Assembly: GCA_000169075.1 (NCBI GenBank)
Contig: AAVT01000005.1
Span: 124,001 to 188,000 of the forward strand
Direction: 5' to 3'
Origin: a marine gamma proteobacterium HTCC2143
Lineage (GTDB): Bacteria; Pseudomonadota; Gammaproteobacteria; Pseudomonadales; Dasaniaceae
DNA: 64,000 nucleotides
The notes beneath the pieces are model-generated. The model saw only the letters and a program-made list of their open reading frames with translations, ran no database searches and was not told the origin of the DNA. Shown one piece after another: positions 20,443-29,503 of the stretch. Position numbers and translations under genes: made by a program. Position 1 is the stretch's first letter. The number at the start of each line of letters is the position of its first letter.

Positions 20443-21117
20443 CTAAGTAAGACTCGATAACGTATTCAATATCCCTATCTTCTGAGCGAGCAACCCTATC
20501 TGTGTGCGATTAGACAAACCTAAAGCTTTCAATATAGCACTGACATGCACTTTAACCGTGTTCTCAGACAAGTTGCTGTGACGAGCAATTCCCTTATTCG
20601 AATGCCCTTTAGCAACCAACCTGAGAATGTCCAACTGTCGATCAGTAAGAACGCTCATAACCTTTTCAAGGCTTTGATTAGGTAAATCATTGTCGCCGAC
20701 CGACAACGATAAATCCGCTCCAGCAGACAATGCCTCTGGCACATATTTCTTTCCGGAAAGTACAGCGTTGACAGCGTCAACAATAGTTTCAATCGCCTCA
20801 CCTTTATTAACAAAGGCCGAAACACCCAGCGCAAAGCACTGCCGCATATGCGCATTGTCATCCGTCGCTGACAGCACCAATACAGGAAGATCCGGCAACA
20901 TATCGCATAACTGACGAACCAAAACAAAGGCAGTTTCGTTCGGCAAAAACAAGTCGACGATAGCAACATCAAAATGACCGTCGGCCACCGCCTCCAATGC
21001 TGAGTGCCCGTTATCAACTTCGACGCATTCTACTGCGGGGAATTCAGGGACAAGTAGATTTCGAACAGCCGCCCTAATTAGCTGATGATCATCGATAATC
21101 AATACACGCATAGACAA
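20443..21117 (-). CDS. NarL/LuxR-family response regulator
   Basis: 224-residue two-domain regulator. The receiver has acidic pocket Asp9-Asp10, phospho-Asp55 (VAIVDLFLP) and a conserved Lys near residue 105 (AFVNKGE). The LuxR helix-turn-helix spans about 155-210 (LTDRQLDILRLVAKG, then NLSENTVKVHVSAIL). It is the first gene of the block leading to the binding protein, kinase and TonB-dependent receptor, with a 105-base gap to the next gene. It probably receives phosphate from the HPt domain of the hybrid kinase. The start at 21117 has AAAGG seven bases upstream. Confidence 0.94.
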   Translation of the reverse strand: MSMRVLIIDDHQLIRAAVRNLLVPEFPAVECVEVDNGHSALEAVADGHFDVAIVDLFLPNETAFVLVRQLCDMLPDLPVLVLSATDDNAHMRQCFALGVSAFVNKGEAIETIVDAVNAVLSGKKYVPEALSAGADLSLSVGDNDLPNQSLEKVMSVLTDRQLDILRLVAKGHSNKGIARHSNLSENTVKVHVSAILKALGLSNRTQIGLLAQKIGILNTLSSLT

Positions 21118-21263
21118 CCTTTCATTCCCTCGAATTCATCAGCCACTAAAATCTATTGTAGCCGTCGTGGTCAGACCAAATAGCAATACAGTGACCAGTG
21201 ACGTTAGCGTACATGACTTTCTAATAAGAAACTATGACTGAATACCGTATCAATAACCGAGGC

Positions 21264-21298
21264 AAAAAAAAGCCCATAAACGCAATGTTTACAGGCTT
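21264..21298 (-). terminator. Rho-independent terminator of groEL
   Basis: On the minus strand a stem AAGCCTGTAAA / TTTATGGGCTT (with G-U pairs) around a seven-base loop is followed by eight T. It lies 28 bases beyond the groEL stop and separates the groE operon from the response regulator gene on the same strand. Confidence 0.85.
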
Positions 21299-21325
21299 CC
21301 TTAGCGTACAAGTTAGTGCGGAAAC

Positions 21326-22996
<1,671 letters not shown>

Positions 22997-23035
22997 CTAA
23001 ATCGTTCAATTTGGTTATAAGGCTTTAGTCGTTAA

Positions 23036-23326
23036 TTAAGCAACTATGCCAAAAATTTCGCTCTCACCCATGATAATCAGCTCTTCGCCATCTACCGTGA
23101 TAGTGTTGCTACCAGCATATTGACCAAAGACAACTTGATCACCTACTTTAACGGCCAAGGGTCTTATTTCACCGCTGTCCAACACCTTGCCTTCACCAAC
23201 AGCAAGCACTTCACCTTGGTTAGGTTTTTCTTTTGCGGAACCAGACAGAATAATCCCGCCTGTTGAAGTTTCTTCTTCTTCCTTGCGACGAACGACGACG
23301 CGGTCGTATAACGGACGAATGTTCAT
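23036..23326 (-). CDS. groS: Co-chaperonin GroES
   Basis: 96-residue co-chaperonin with the family opening [14 protein letters not shown], the mobile loop ([14 protein letters not shown]) that binds GroEL, and the GEVLAVGEG segment. It is the first gene of the groE operon. A heat-shock-type promoter lies about 75-105 bases upstream. Confidence 0.99.
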   Translation of the reverse strand: MNIRPLYDRVVVRRKEEEETSTGGIILSGSAKEKPNQGEVLAVGEGKVLDSGEIRPLAVKVGDQVVFGQYAGSNTITVDGEELIIMGESEIFGIVA

Positions 23327-23401
23327 TTTGGCAGATCTCCAAAAATAATAAGTTAATGGTTATGGTTACATATAGGCCGGCACAACCCGGGTTACTGCTA
23401 A

Positions 23402-23429
23402 ATGTGGGGGCTGGAATACAAATATCAAG
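23402..23429 (-). promoter_or_regulatory. Sigma-32 type heat-shock promoter of groES-groEL
   Basis: Read on the minus strand, CTTGATA (23423-23429) and CCCCCACAT (23402-23410) are separated by 12 bases. This matches the known sigma-32 pattern CTTGAAA, 11-16 bases, CCCCATnT. No CIRCE inverted repeat was found, so RpoH control rather than HrcA control is indicated. Confidence 0.8.
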
Positions 23430-23533
23430 GGTAGCACGACTTTTTTTTGGCACTCTGTTTCCAAGACTGCCAAATCGTATCAATGCAACACAAAAGACTA
23501 TAATTTCCTCAACTAAATCAGTTGCTTACTGAT

Positions 23534-24037
23534 TTATTCTTCGCGCCGAAAATCCCCATCGATAACGTTATTCGCGCCATCGTGCTGTTGTTCTTCGCCA
23601 GCGGATTTCCAGTCCGACTGACTGTGAACATGGGTTCTGACCGAATCCTGAAAATTGGTATGGCTGGATCGACCGTAACCTGACATTATCACACCCTGGC
23701 GCAATAAAATGGCAACAAGCGCCTTCCTAGTAAATGGCAGCAAGCAACAGAAGCCAATCACATCGGTAATAAAACCCGGCGTCAGCAGCAGTGCTCCACC
23801 AACGGCCAGCATTACACCCTCCAGTATCTCCCCAGCAGGCAACTCGCCCCGCTCCATTCGCGCATTTACTTTTAACAACGTATTAATCCCCTGCTGGCGC
23901 AACAGTGCCAAACCCACAGCCGCCGTCAAGAACACTAACCCAATGGTGCTCAGTGCCCCAATGGCTGAGCCCACTTCGATCAGTACCCACATCTCAACAA
24001 TCGGTATACTAATAAACAGAAAAACGAGAAAACGCAT
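23534..24037 (-). CDS. fxsA: FxsA family membrane protein
   Basis: 167-residue inner-membrane protein with three to four predicted helices and the family motif GGALLLTPGFITDVIG. The hydrophilic C-terminus (about residues 115-167) is variable. E. coli FxsA (suppressor of F exclusion of phage T7) sits beside groES-groEL, and the same neighbourhood is seen here. The cellular role is not well known. GAAGGG precedes the ATG by about nine bases. Confidence 0.92.
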   Translation of the reverse strand: MRFLVFLFISIPIVEMWVLIEVGSAIGALSTIGLVFLTAAVGLALLRQQGINTLLKVNARMERGELPAGEILEGVMLAVGGALLLTPGFITDVIGFCCLLPFTRKALVAILLRQGVIMSGYGRSSHTNFQDSVRTHVHSQSDWKSAGEEQQHDGANNVIDGDFRREE

Positions 24038-24626
24038 AAGTAATTACCCTTCTATATGGTCGTGTTATTGGGTCAATCCTCAATTTATCAAGGTCTTACT
24101 TGAGCTCCATGATCCTCAAAATCTACCGGAATATCTATTTCATACCGGATCTGACTAGCGAAGGCTGAGCCAAACACATTGTCACGAGGCACCCGCAACC
24201 ATTAACTGCACGAGTGGGTGGCTTATTTCGTCTGCGCCCAACACTAAGCTACTGTAGAGCAAGCATTCTGTCGAGCATTGCGTAAACACTGTAGGCAATA
24301 CTCGACAGAATACATTGCTAAAAAGCACCGCGTCGCTTGAAATTAGCGTCCGTAACCATCTGCTGTCGGTTTTAACATGGTGTGGAAGACTGAACGTGCG
24401 ACTGCGGCCGGAAAGTTTCGATTTTAAACAGAAGAAACCAACGGCATGACAACCAGCACAGTCGCTTTGGGCGCATTTTCACTGCCCAATTGAGAATTGA
24501 TAGAACTATTTCATTCACCGACGTGCACTATGATGCGGCAGACCATTAACGTTTTTGCTGTGTACGCAAGACGCATCTGCTGAAGACAGAGATGAAAAGA
24601 ATAACACTCTGTTATAAAAATTATTC
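24038..24626. other. Long intergenic region between fxsA and the dehalogenase
   Basis: About 590 bases without a recognised gene, between divergent transcripts. It contains a strong inverted repeat at 24265-24311 (listed separately). The sequence between that repeat and the dehalogenase promoter shows no coding frame of note. It could be the scar of a lost gene, but no similarity was recognised. Confidence 0.5.
24265..24311. repeat. 17-bp inverted repeat with 13-base loop
   Basis: ATTCTGTCGAGCATTGC (24265-24281) is repeated in inverse orientation at 24295-24311 with one mismatch. The loop is GTAAACACTGTAG. There is no T-tract on either side, so it does not look like a simple terminator. It could be a regulator-binding palindrome, a folded RNA element or a mobile-element end. 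Confidence 0.75.
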
Positions 24627-24663
24627 TTGCATCATCAACGTATTGGCAGATATAGTGCCAATA
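24627..24663 (+). promoter_or_regulatory. Candidate promoter with overlapping operator palindrome
   Basis: TTGCAT (24627-24632) and TATAGT (24651-24656) are 18 bases apart and point toward the dehalogenase start 40 bases downstream. A perfect palindrome TATTGGCA / TGCCAATA with a seven-base centre (24641-24663) covers the -10 element. That is where a repressor would act. The regulator is not identified. Confidence 0.6.
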
Positions 24664-24696
24664 TAAAATTTATTGATCGTTTGACGAGACCGCGCC

Positions 24697-25785
24697 ATGA
24701 AAATTTTGAGAACACCAGACCATTGTTTTGACGGTATCAAAGACTATCCATTTGAGCCCAACTATACGGTTATTCAGACTCAGGACGGCTCCAATTTACG
24801 CATTCATCATATCGATGAGGGCCCTGCAGATGGTCCAATTCTGTTAGCCATGCATGGACAGCCTGTCTGGAGTTATTTGTACGCAAGAATGATTCCCTAT
24901 TTAGTCAAATCAGGGGTTCGTATTATTGCACCTGATTTACCCGGCTATGGTAAATCAGATAAACCCGCCAGCAGGGCAGATTACAGTTATCAGTGCCAGG
25001 TTGATTGGATGAACCAATGGCTCGTAAAGAATGACTTTTCACAGTTAACCTTTTTTGGTCAAGATTGGGGCGGGTTAATCGGCTTACGCATGGTGGTAGA
25101 TAACAGTCATCGGTTTGATCGTGTTGCTATGGGCAATACAGGTCTCCCCTACAACCCCGATACTCCAGCCCATGTGGTTGATGACATACTGGCCTTTCGA
25201 AATGGGCCGGAAAAACTAACTCTGGCCTCTATGATGAAGCAAGTCAGCACAATGGATGGCTTTAGCAACGAAGATAACCCATATGCGGGACCACAAAAAT
25301 TCGCCTATTGGCAAAAATACACTTGGGACACCCAAGATGTACCCGCGGGTATCATTGCGTCCTCACAAATGGAAACTCGCAATAAGCTGGCAATGGCTGC
25401 CGAACTTTTAATGGGTAATCTCGGTCTACGTAACCTATCACCGTTTCGGACCGATATTACGAGAGCGTATGAAGCGCCTTTTCCGAGCCCTGCTTTTAAA
25501 ATGGCGGTTCGCGCTATGCCCAGTCAGGTCCCTAGCATTCCCGACCGCTCATTAGAGGCACAAAAAAAGGCCTGGGAATTCTTTGCTGAATTTGACAAAC
25601 CATTTTTGTGCGTGGGCGCTGGAGATGACCCTGTAACTAACGGATTTGAAAAAACATTCTTAGAAAAAGTACCCGGAACGAAGGGTCAGCCTCATGAAAT
25701 GATCGGCGGCGGACATTTTTTTCAGTGGGCTCGTGCTGAGAAACTCTCCGAAATCCTATCGCGATTTGTACACGACAACCAATAG
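24697..25785 (+). CDS. Haloalkane dehalogenase, subfamily I type
   Basis: Alpha/beta-hydrolase predicted to cleave carbon-halogen bonds of haloalkanes by hydrolysis. The nucleophile is Asp123 in GQDWGG, followed by the halide-binding Trp124. HGQPVWSYLYARMIP at 54-68 provides the oxyanion region (the usual HGEP/HGNP has Gln here). His340 lies in GGGHFFQ and a likely acid Asp in GAGDDPVTNG. At 362 residues it is about 50 longer than DhlA; the extra length lies in the cap region, about residues 150-250. It is monocistronic. It could instead be a related epoxide hydrolase or unassigned hydrolase, but the Asp-Trp pair favours a dehalogenase. Confidence 0.85.
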   Translation: MKILRTPDHCFDGIKDYPFEPNYTVIQTQDGSNLRIHHIDEGPADGPILLAMHGQPVWSYLYARMIPYLVKSGVRIIAPDLPGYGKSDKPASRADYSYQCQVDWMNQWLVKNDFSQLTFFGQDWGGLIGLRMVVDNSHRFDRVAMGNTGLPYNPDTPAHVVDDILAFRNGPEKLTLASMMKQVSTMDGFSNEDNPYAGPQKFAYWQKYTWDTQDVPAGIIASSQMETRNKLAMAAELLMGNLGLRNLSPFRTDITRAYEAPFPSPAFKMAVRAMPSQVPSIPDRSLEAQKKAWEFFAEFDKPFLCVGAGDDPVTNGFEKTFLEKVPGTKGQPHEMIGGGHFFQWARAEKLSEILSRFVHDNQ

Positions 25786-25806
25786 ACCAAGGCATGTGCG
25801 AGTAGA

Positions 25807-27042
25807 TTATTCGTAGCGGAGAGCATCAATGGGGTCAAGATTGGCGGCCTTTGCCGCTGGCACAATACCAAAAACAAGACCAATTCCGGCACTAAAACAG
25901 AAAGACAAAACGACGGCCCATCCGGGAACTGTAGCCGCGGGCAAACCGGTTAAACTACTGATTAAGGACCCCGCGGCAAAGCCCAATATCAAACCGATGA
26001 GACCTCCCAGCAAACACAGAAAAACAGCTTCAATCAAAAATTGCAGTAAAATATCAAACCGCGTGGCTCCCAGTGCTTTTTGAATGCCAATCTCTCGAGT
26101 GCGTTCAGTCACTGATACCAACATAATATTCATTATACCAATACCCCCTACTAACAGTGAGATTCCGACAATACCGCCTAAAACAAGCGTCGTGCTACCG
26201 ACGATAGCCTCGAAGGTATCAAGCATCTGGTCAGCTGTGGCAATTTCAAAATCATCATCACTGCCTTTACTGAGCTTATGATTACTGCGCAATAGATTTC
26301 GAATCTGCTGCTTTATTTGCTCTAGTTGCAAGGGATCATCAACTTGCAGACTAACCTGAATATCGGGCTGTTCGGCACCGCCTAAGAGTGCGCGCGTCGT
26401 GCTGAATGGCAGCAAAATAAAGTCATCCTGATCAAAACCAAACAATTTTCCACGTTTTTCGGCAATGCCAATAACTTTAAACCACTCACCAGACACCGAA
26501 ACATGCTGCCCAATGGGATCGCCTTTAATATTTAGTTTAGGAATTATTGATAATCCCAATACAGCTACCCGCCGCCGGCTCTTATCATCACTGAGATTAA
26601 AGAATCGACCGCGCTCAGGATACACGGCGTTTAATTTTTGATAGGTCGACGCCGTACCAACTATCATCGAGCTAGAAGATTGACCTTTATAAGTTATAAC
26701 CGCATTAGAGCCCCACATTCTTACGGTTGGAGTGACATTACTAATTCCAGACACTTTAAATTTTAGATCGAGATAATCATCGTATGTTAATTTTGCCCGC
26801 CCCCCCTGAAGCCGCTCTTTTCTAGGCGTATAAGACTCGACATTAATGACATTAGTACCCATCACATCAAATTGCTGGCTTATATTGACGCTGAAACCTT
26901 GCACAACAGACACAACCGCAATGACCGAGGCAACACCGATAATAATACCTAGGGTTGTCAAAAAACTTCGAAAACCATGAGCAAAAATAGAATGCGCGGC
27001 TGAGCGTGTCCCTTCAATCAATTTGAATTTTAGGCTAGACAT
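25807..27042 (-). CDS. ABC transporter permease, MacB/FtsX type
   Basis: 411-residue permease with one N-terminal helix (about 22-44), a large periplasmic MacB-PCD domain (about 50-270) and three C-terminal helices in an FtsX domain (SVTERTREIGIQKALGA, then PAAKAANLDPIDALRYE). It forms a mechanotransmission-type pump with the ATPase and adaptor encoded upstream. Its start overlaps the ATPase gene by eight bases. The convergent dehalogenase gene ends 21 bases away. Substrate unknown. Confidence 0.93.
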   Translation of the reverse strand: MSSLKFKLIEGTRSAAHSIFAHGFRSFLTTLGIIIGVASVIAVVSVVQGFSVNISQQFDVMGTNVINVESYTPRKERLQGGRAKLTYDDYLDLKFKVSGISNVTPTVRMWGSNAVITYKGQSSSSMIVGTASTYQKLNAVYPERGRFFNLSDDKSRRRVAVLGLSIIPKLNIKGDPIGQHVSVSGEWFKVIGIAEKRGKLFGFDQDDFILLPFSTTRALLGGAEQPDIQVSLQVDDPLQLEQIKQQIRNLLRSNHKLSKGSDDDFEIATADQMLDTFEAIVGSTTLVLGGIVGISLLVGGIGIMNIMLVSVTERTREIGIQKALGATRFDILLQFLIEAVFLCLLGGLIGLILGFAAGSLISSLTGLPAATVPGWAVVLSFCFSAGIGLVFGIVPAAKAANLDPIDALRYE

Positions 27043-27769
27043 GTGCAGAAACCCCTAGCGGTGAAGAATGACCAACGACTTGATTCAGTTGGTCAGATAT
27101 TAAATGACCGTCTTTTAGGGTGATTACTCTATGACACCGATCAGCAATTTCTTGTTCGTGCGTCACAACGATAAGGGTTTGACCATCGCGGTGTAACTGA
27201 TCAAATAGCGCCATAATTTCGACGGTTGTCGCCGAGTCGAGGTTACCAGTGGGTTCATCCGCCAACAAAATTGCCGGTTCAGTGACCAGTGCTCTGGCAA
27301 TAGCGACACGCTGCCGCTGGCCCCCCGATAACTGGTTTGGCACGTGATTCATACGGTCCTGCAAACCGACCATAGCCAAGGCATCTTGTGCACGTTGTTT
27401 GCGTTCGGTCAGCGCCATGCCGCGATAAATGAGCGGCTGCATTACGTTCTGTAACGCCGTAGCTCTAGGTAGTAAATTGAAGTTTTGAAAAATAAAGCCA
27501 ATCTCTCTGTTACGAATGCCCGCGAGACTTGCTTCATCCAGCGTTGCCACATCAGTGCCTTTTAGTTTGTACTCACCAGCCGTTGGGTAATCAAGGCAAC
27601 CCAGTAGGTTCATCAATGTTGACTTGCCTGAGCCCGATGAGCCAACAATGGCGATATAGTCGTTTAAGTAGATATCCAGATCGATACCACTCAGGGCGTA
27701 AAAGCCTTCGCCACCCATCATGTAGTGCTTCGCTATATCCCTTAACTCAATAATCGTTTGCTTCGCCAT
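27035..27769 (-). CDS. ABC transporter ATP-binding protein (MacB/LolD type)
   Basis: 244-residue ATPase with Walker [11 protein letters not shown]-loop [10 protein letters not shown], signature [15 protein letters not shown], Walker [13 protein letters not shown] and H-loop VTHEQE. Unlike E. coli MacB, the ATPase and permease are separate proteins here. The ATG shares one base with the stop of the adaptor gene, and the 3' end overlaps the permease gene, so all three are translated as a coupled operon. Confidence 0.95.
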   Translation of the reverse strand: MAKQTIIELRDIAKHYMMGGEGFYALSGIDLDIYLNDYIAIVGSSGSGKSTLMNLLGCLDYPTAGEYKLKGTDVATLDEASLAGIRNREIGFIFQNFNLLPRATALQNVMQPLIYRGMALTERKQRAQDALAMVGLQDRMNHVPNQLSGGQRQRVAIARALVTEPAILLADEPTGNLDSATTVEIMALFDQLHRDGQTLIVVTHEQEIADRCHRVITLKDGHLISDQLNQVVGHSSPLGVSAHV

Positions 27770-28995
27770 CAGGCAGCCTTTTTCTCATTTTTTTTGACCG
27801 ATTCACCGTCTTTTAATTGGCTTAGGGCTCTTGCGGGGCCGGTAATCACATTATCATCTACCGCAATCCCGGAGATAATTTCTTGCAATCGGTCATTAGA
27901 AATCCCTAATTCAACCGCCCGTTTTACCGCTTTACCATCAACCAGCAAAAAAACATGACTCGTTGAGCCTAAACTACGGGTTGCTCTAACACTTATAGTG
28001 TGCGGCTCTTGTTCGGTATCTGTGGGGGGGGGCTCAATATCTTCGAATACGATTGCTTCCATTGGCACAGCGATTGTATCGCCCTTAATTTTCGTGAAGA
28101 TCTCGGCTCTGCAACTCATGCCTGGCCGAATATCAATATCTCCCGCTGTGCGCAAGAGAATTTTTACGGTAAAACTGAGTCCTTGACGGAAGGCCGAGCG
28201 CTTCGCAGAGGTTGCTATACTTTGCACCGTACCTTTCAATGCCTGATCAGGATACGCCACCGCAAAAACATCTGCATTTTGGTCAATCACAATGTTGGCT
28301 ATATCAGCTTCATCGACCAATACTTCAACCAGAATAGAAGAGGGGTCGGCAACAGTAATTAGATTAGACCCCGCAATATTGGTGGTACCACTAATCGCTG
28401 TTTCCCCAAGTTTTATATCGACTGACGTTGCAATACCAGCAATCGGTGATCGAAAAACGGTTTTTTCCAGTCGCTCCAAGGCTTTGTCCAACGTCGCCTG
28501 TGCCTGAATCAAAGATTCCTGCCGCGAGCGCAAGTCTATCTTGGCCAAGGCATATTGGTTGTCTATTAGCTCAAAAGCATCTTGGCCAATCATATTACGT
28601 TCAAAAAGATTTCCGTTGCGCTGCCATTTTGAGGTTATGTTTTGTAGTTCTTGTTTTTGTCGCTCAATCGCAATGGTTTGAATGCGGACATAGGCTTCTT
28701 GTTGTTCGACATCGGCATTAAAAGTACGGGGATCCAAACGCATTAGCACTTGATCTTTGCTAACCCGATCACCCTCCTCGACTAACATTTCACTAACCTG
28801 CCCAATCACCTCCGATCGCAGCTCTATTTGTTCTTTGTAAATCAATGTACCCGAGGCCAAGATTGAGCTTTTAATCTCTTCCGTCTTAGCAGATTCCACA
28901 TTGACAGCGATGACTGCCGAACTGGTCGCCTGCTTGAAATAGCCAATAGCTAAAAGAGCGATCGCCATCCCGGCAATAATAAGTTTCTTTTTCAT
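27769..28995 (-). CDS. Periplasmic adaptor protein (MacA/HlyD family)
   Basis: Membrane-fusion protein linking an inner-membrane ABC pump to an outer-membrane channel. It has an N-terminal anchor (KKKLIIAGMAIALLAIGYF), a lipoyl half-motif (GQVSEMLVEEGDRVSKDQVL), a coiled-coil hairpin of about 100 residues, the second lipoyl half (FRSPIAGIATSVDIKLGE) and beta-barrel domains. ATG 28995 is preferred over the longer frame from 29037 because the anchor begins there. It is the first gene of the adaptor-ATPase-permease operon. No TolC homologue is in the window. Confidence 0.93.
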   Translation of the reverse strand: MKKKLIIAGMAIALLAIGYFKQATSSAVIAVNVESAKTEEIKSSILASGTLIYKEQIELRSEVIGQVSEMLVEEGDRVSKDQVLMRLDPRTFNADVEQQEAYVRIQTIAIERQKQELQNITSKWQRNGNLFERNMIGQDAFELIDNQYALAKIDLRSRQESLIQAQATLDKALERLEKTVFRSPIAGIATSVDIKLGETAISGTTNIAGSNLITVADPSSILVEVLVDEADIANIVIDQNADVFAVAYPDQALKGTVQSIATSAKRSAFRQGLSFTVKILLRTAGDIDIRPGMSCRAEIFTKIKGDTIAVPMEAIVFEDIEPPPTDTEQEPHTISVRATRSLGSTSHVFLLVDGKAVKRAVELGISNDRLQEIISGIAVDDNVITGPARALSQLKDGESVKKNEKKAA

Positions 28996-29457
28996 AGAAC
29001 AGTTGTTTCCTCTAGCAGGGGTTATTAATACGAACACTTCGTTTTTCGGTATTGATTTATCAGGCTAAGTTATAACTTTCGCCCAAAACCAACTCTCTCA
29101 GATCTTTCCATGATACGGTACCGCTAAGAGGTTCGAATCAAAACCCCGCACCCGATTGACGCCACAACAAGACCTTAATACTAACAATCTACTGAGGGTG
29201 CAATTAGTTACCATCCGTTAATGGTAAATCTGGCGGATGTGATACTCGCAGTAAATATCATCGTACATCCTCTGCATGGGTTGACTCACTTCGCAACTTT
29301 CGCGCTATATTATATCGATATGGAAAGACAATAATGAATAATTTCTTTCCGCTAAACGCAATGGTCAGGACGATAGAACAATTATCGGTTGCGATTGGCG
29401 GGCTTCTTTGGGAAGGAGTCAGTCAGACGGAACTGTCCTCCACAAAAACATTGGCGC
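28996..29457. other. Intergenic region upstream of the MacAB-like operon
   Basis: About 460 bases that must hold the promoter of the adaptor-ATPase-permease operon (minus strand). On the plus strand, TTGACT (29281-29286) and TATATT (29306-29311), 19 bases apart, could be a promoter facing the 3' end of the receptor gene; the spacing is long. A 57-codon frame from 29334 lies after it but runs into the receptor terminator. Confidence 0.45.
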
Positions 29458-29482
29458 AAAAAAAAAGCAACCCGAGGGTTGC
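29458..29482 (-). terminator. Rho-independent terminator of the TonB-dependent receptor gene
   Basis: Stem GCAACCC / GGGTTGC with a two-base loop, followed on the minus strand by nine T. It lies about 20 bases beyond the receptor stop codon. Confidence 0.85.
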
Positions 29483-29503
29483 CCTTTTAATCCGACGTCG
29501 AGC

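Noticed and set aside
29119..29170. Stretch GAGGTTCGAATC resembling the T-arm of a tRNA, possible attachment site
   Set aside because: The flanking bases do not form the T stem and no acceptor stem, anticodon arm or integrase is nearby; probably chance.
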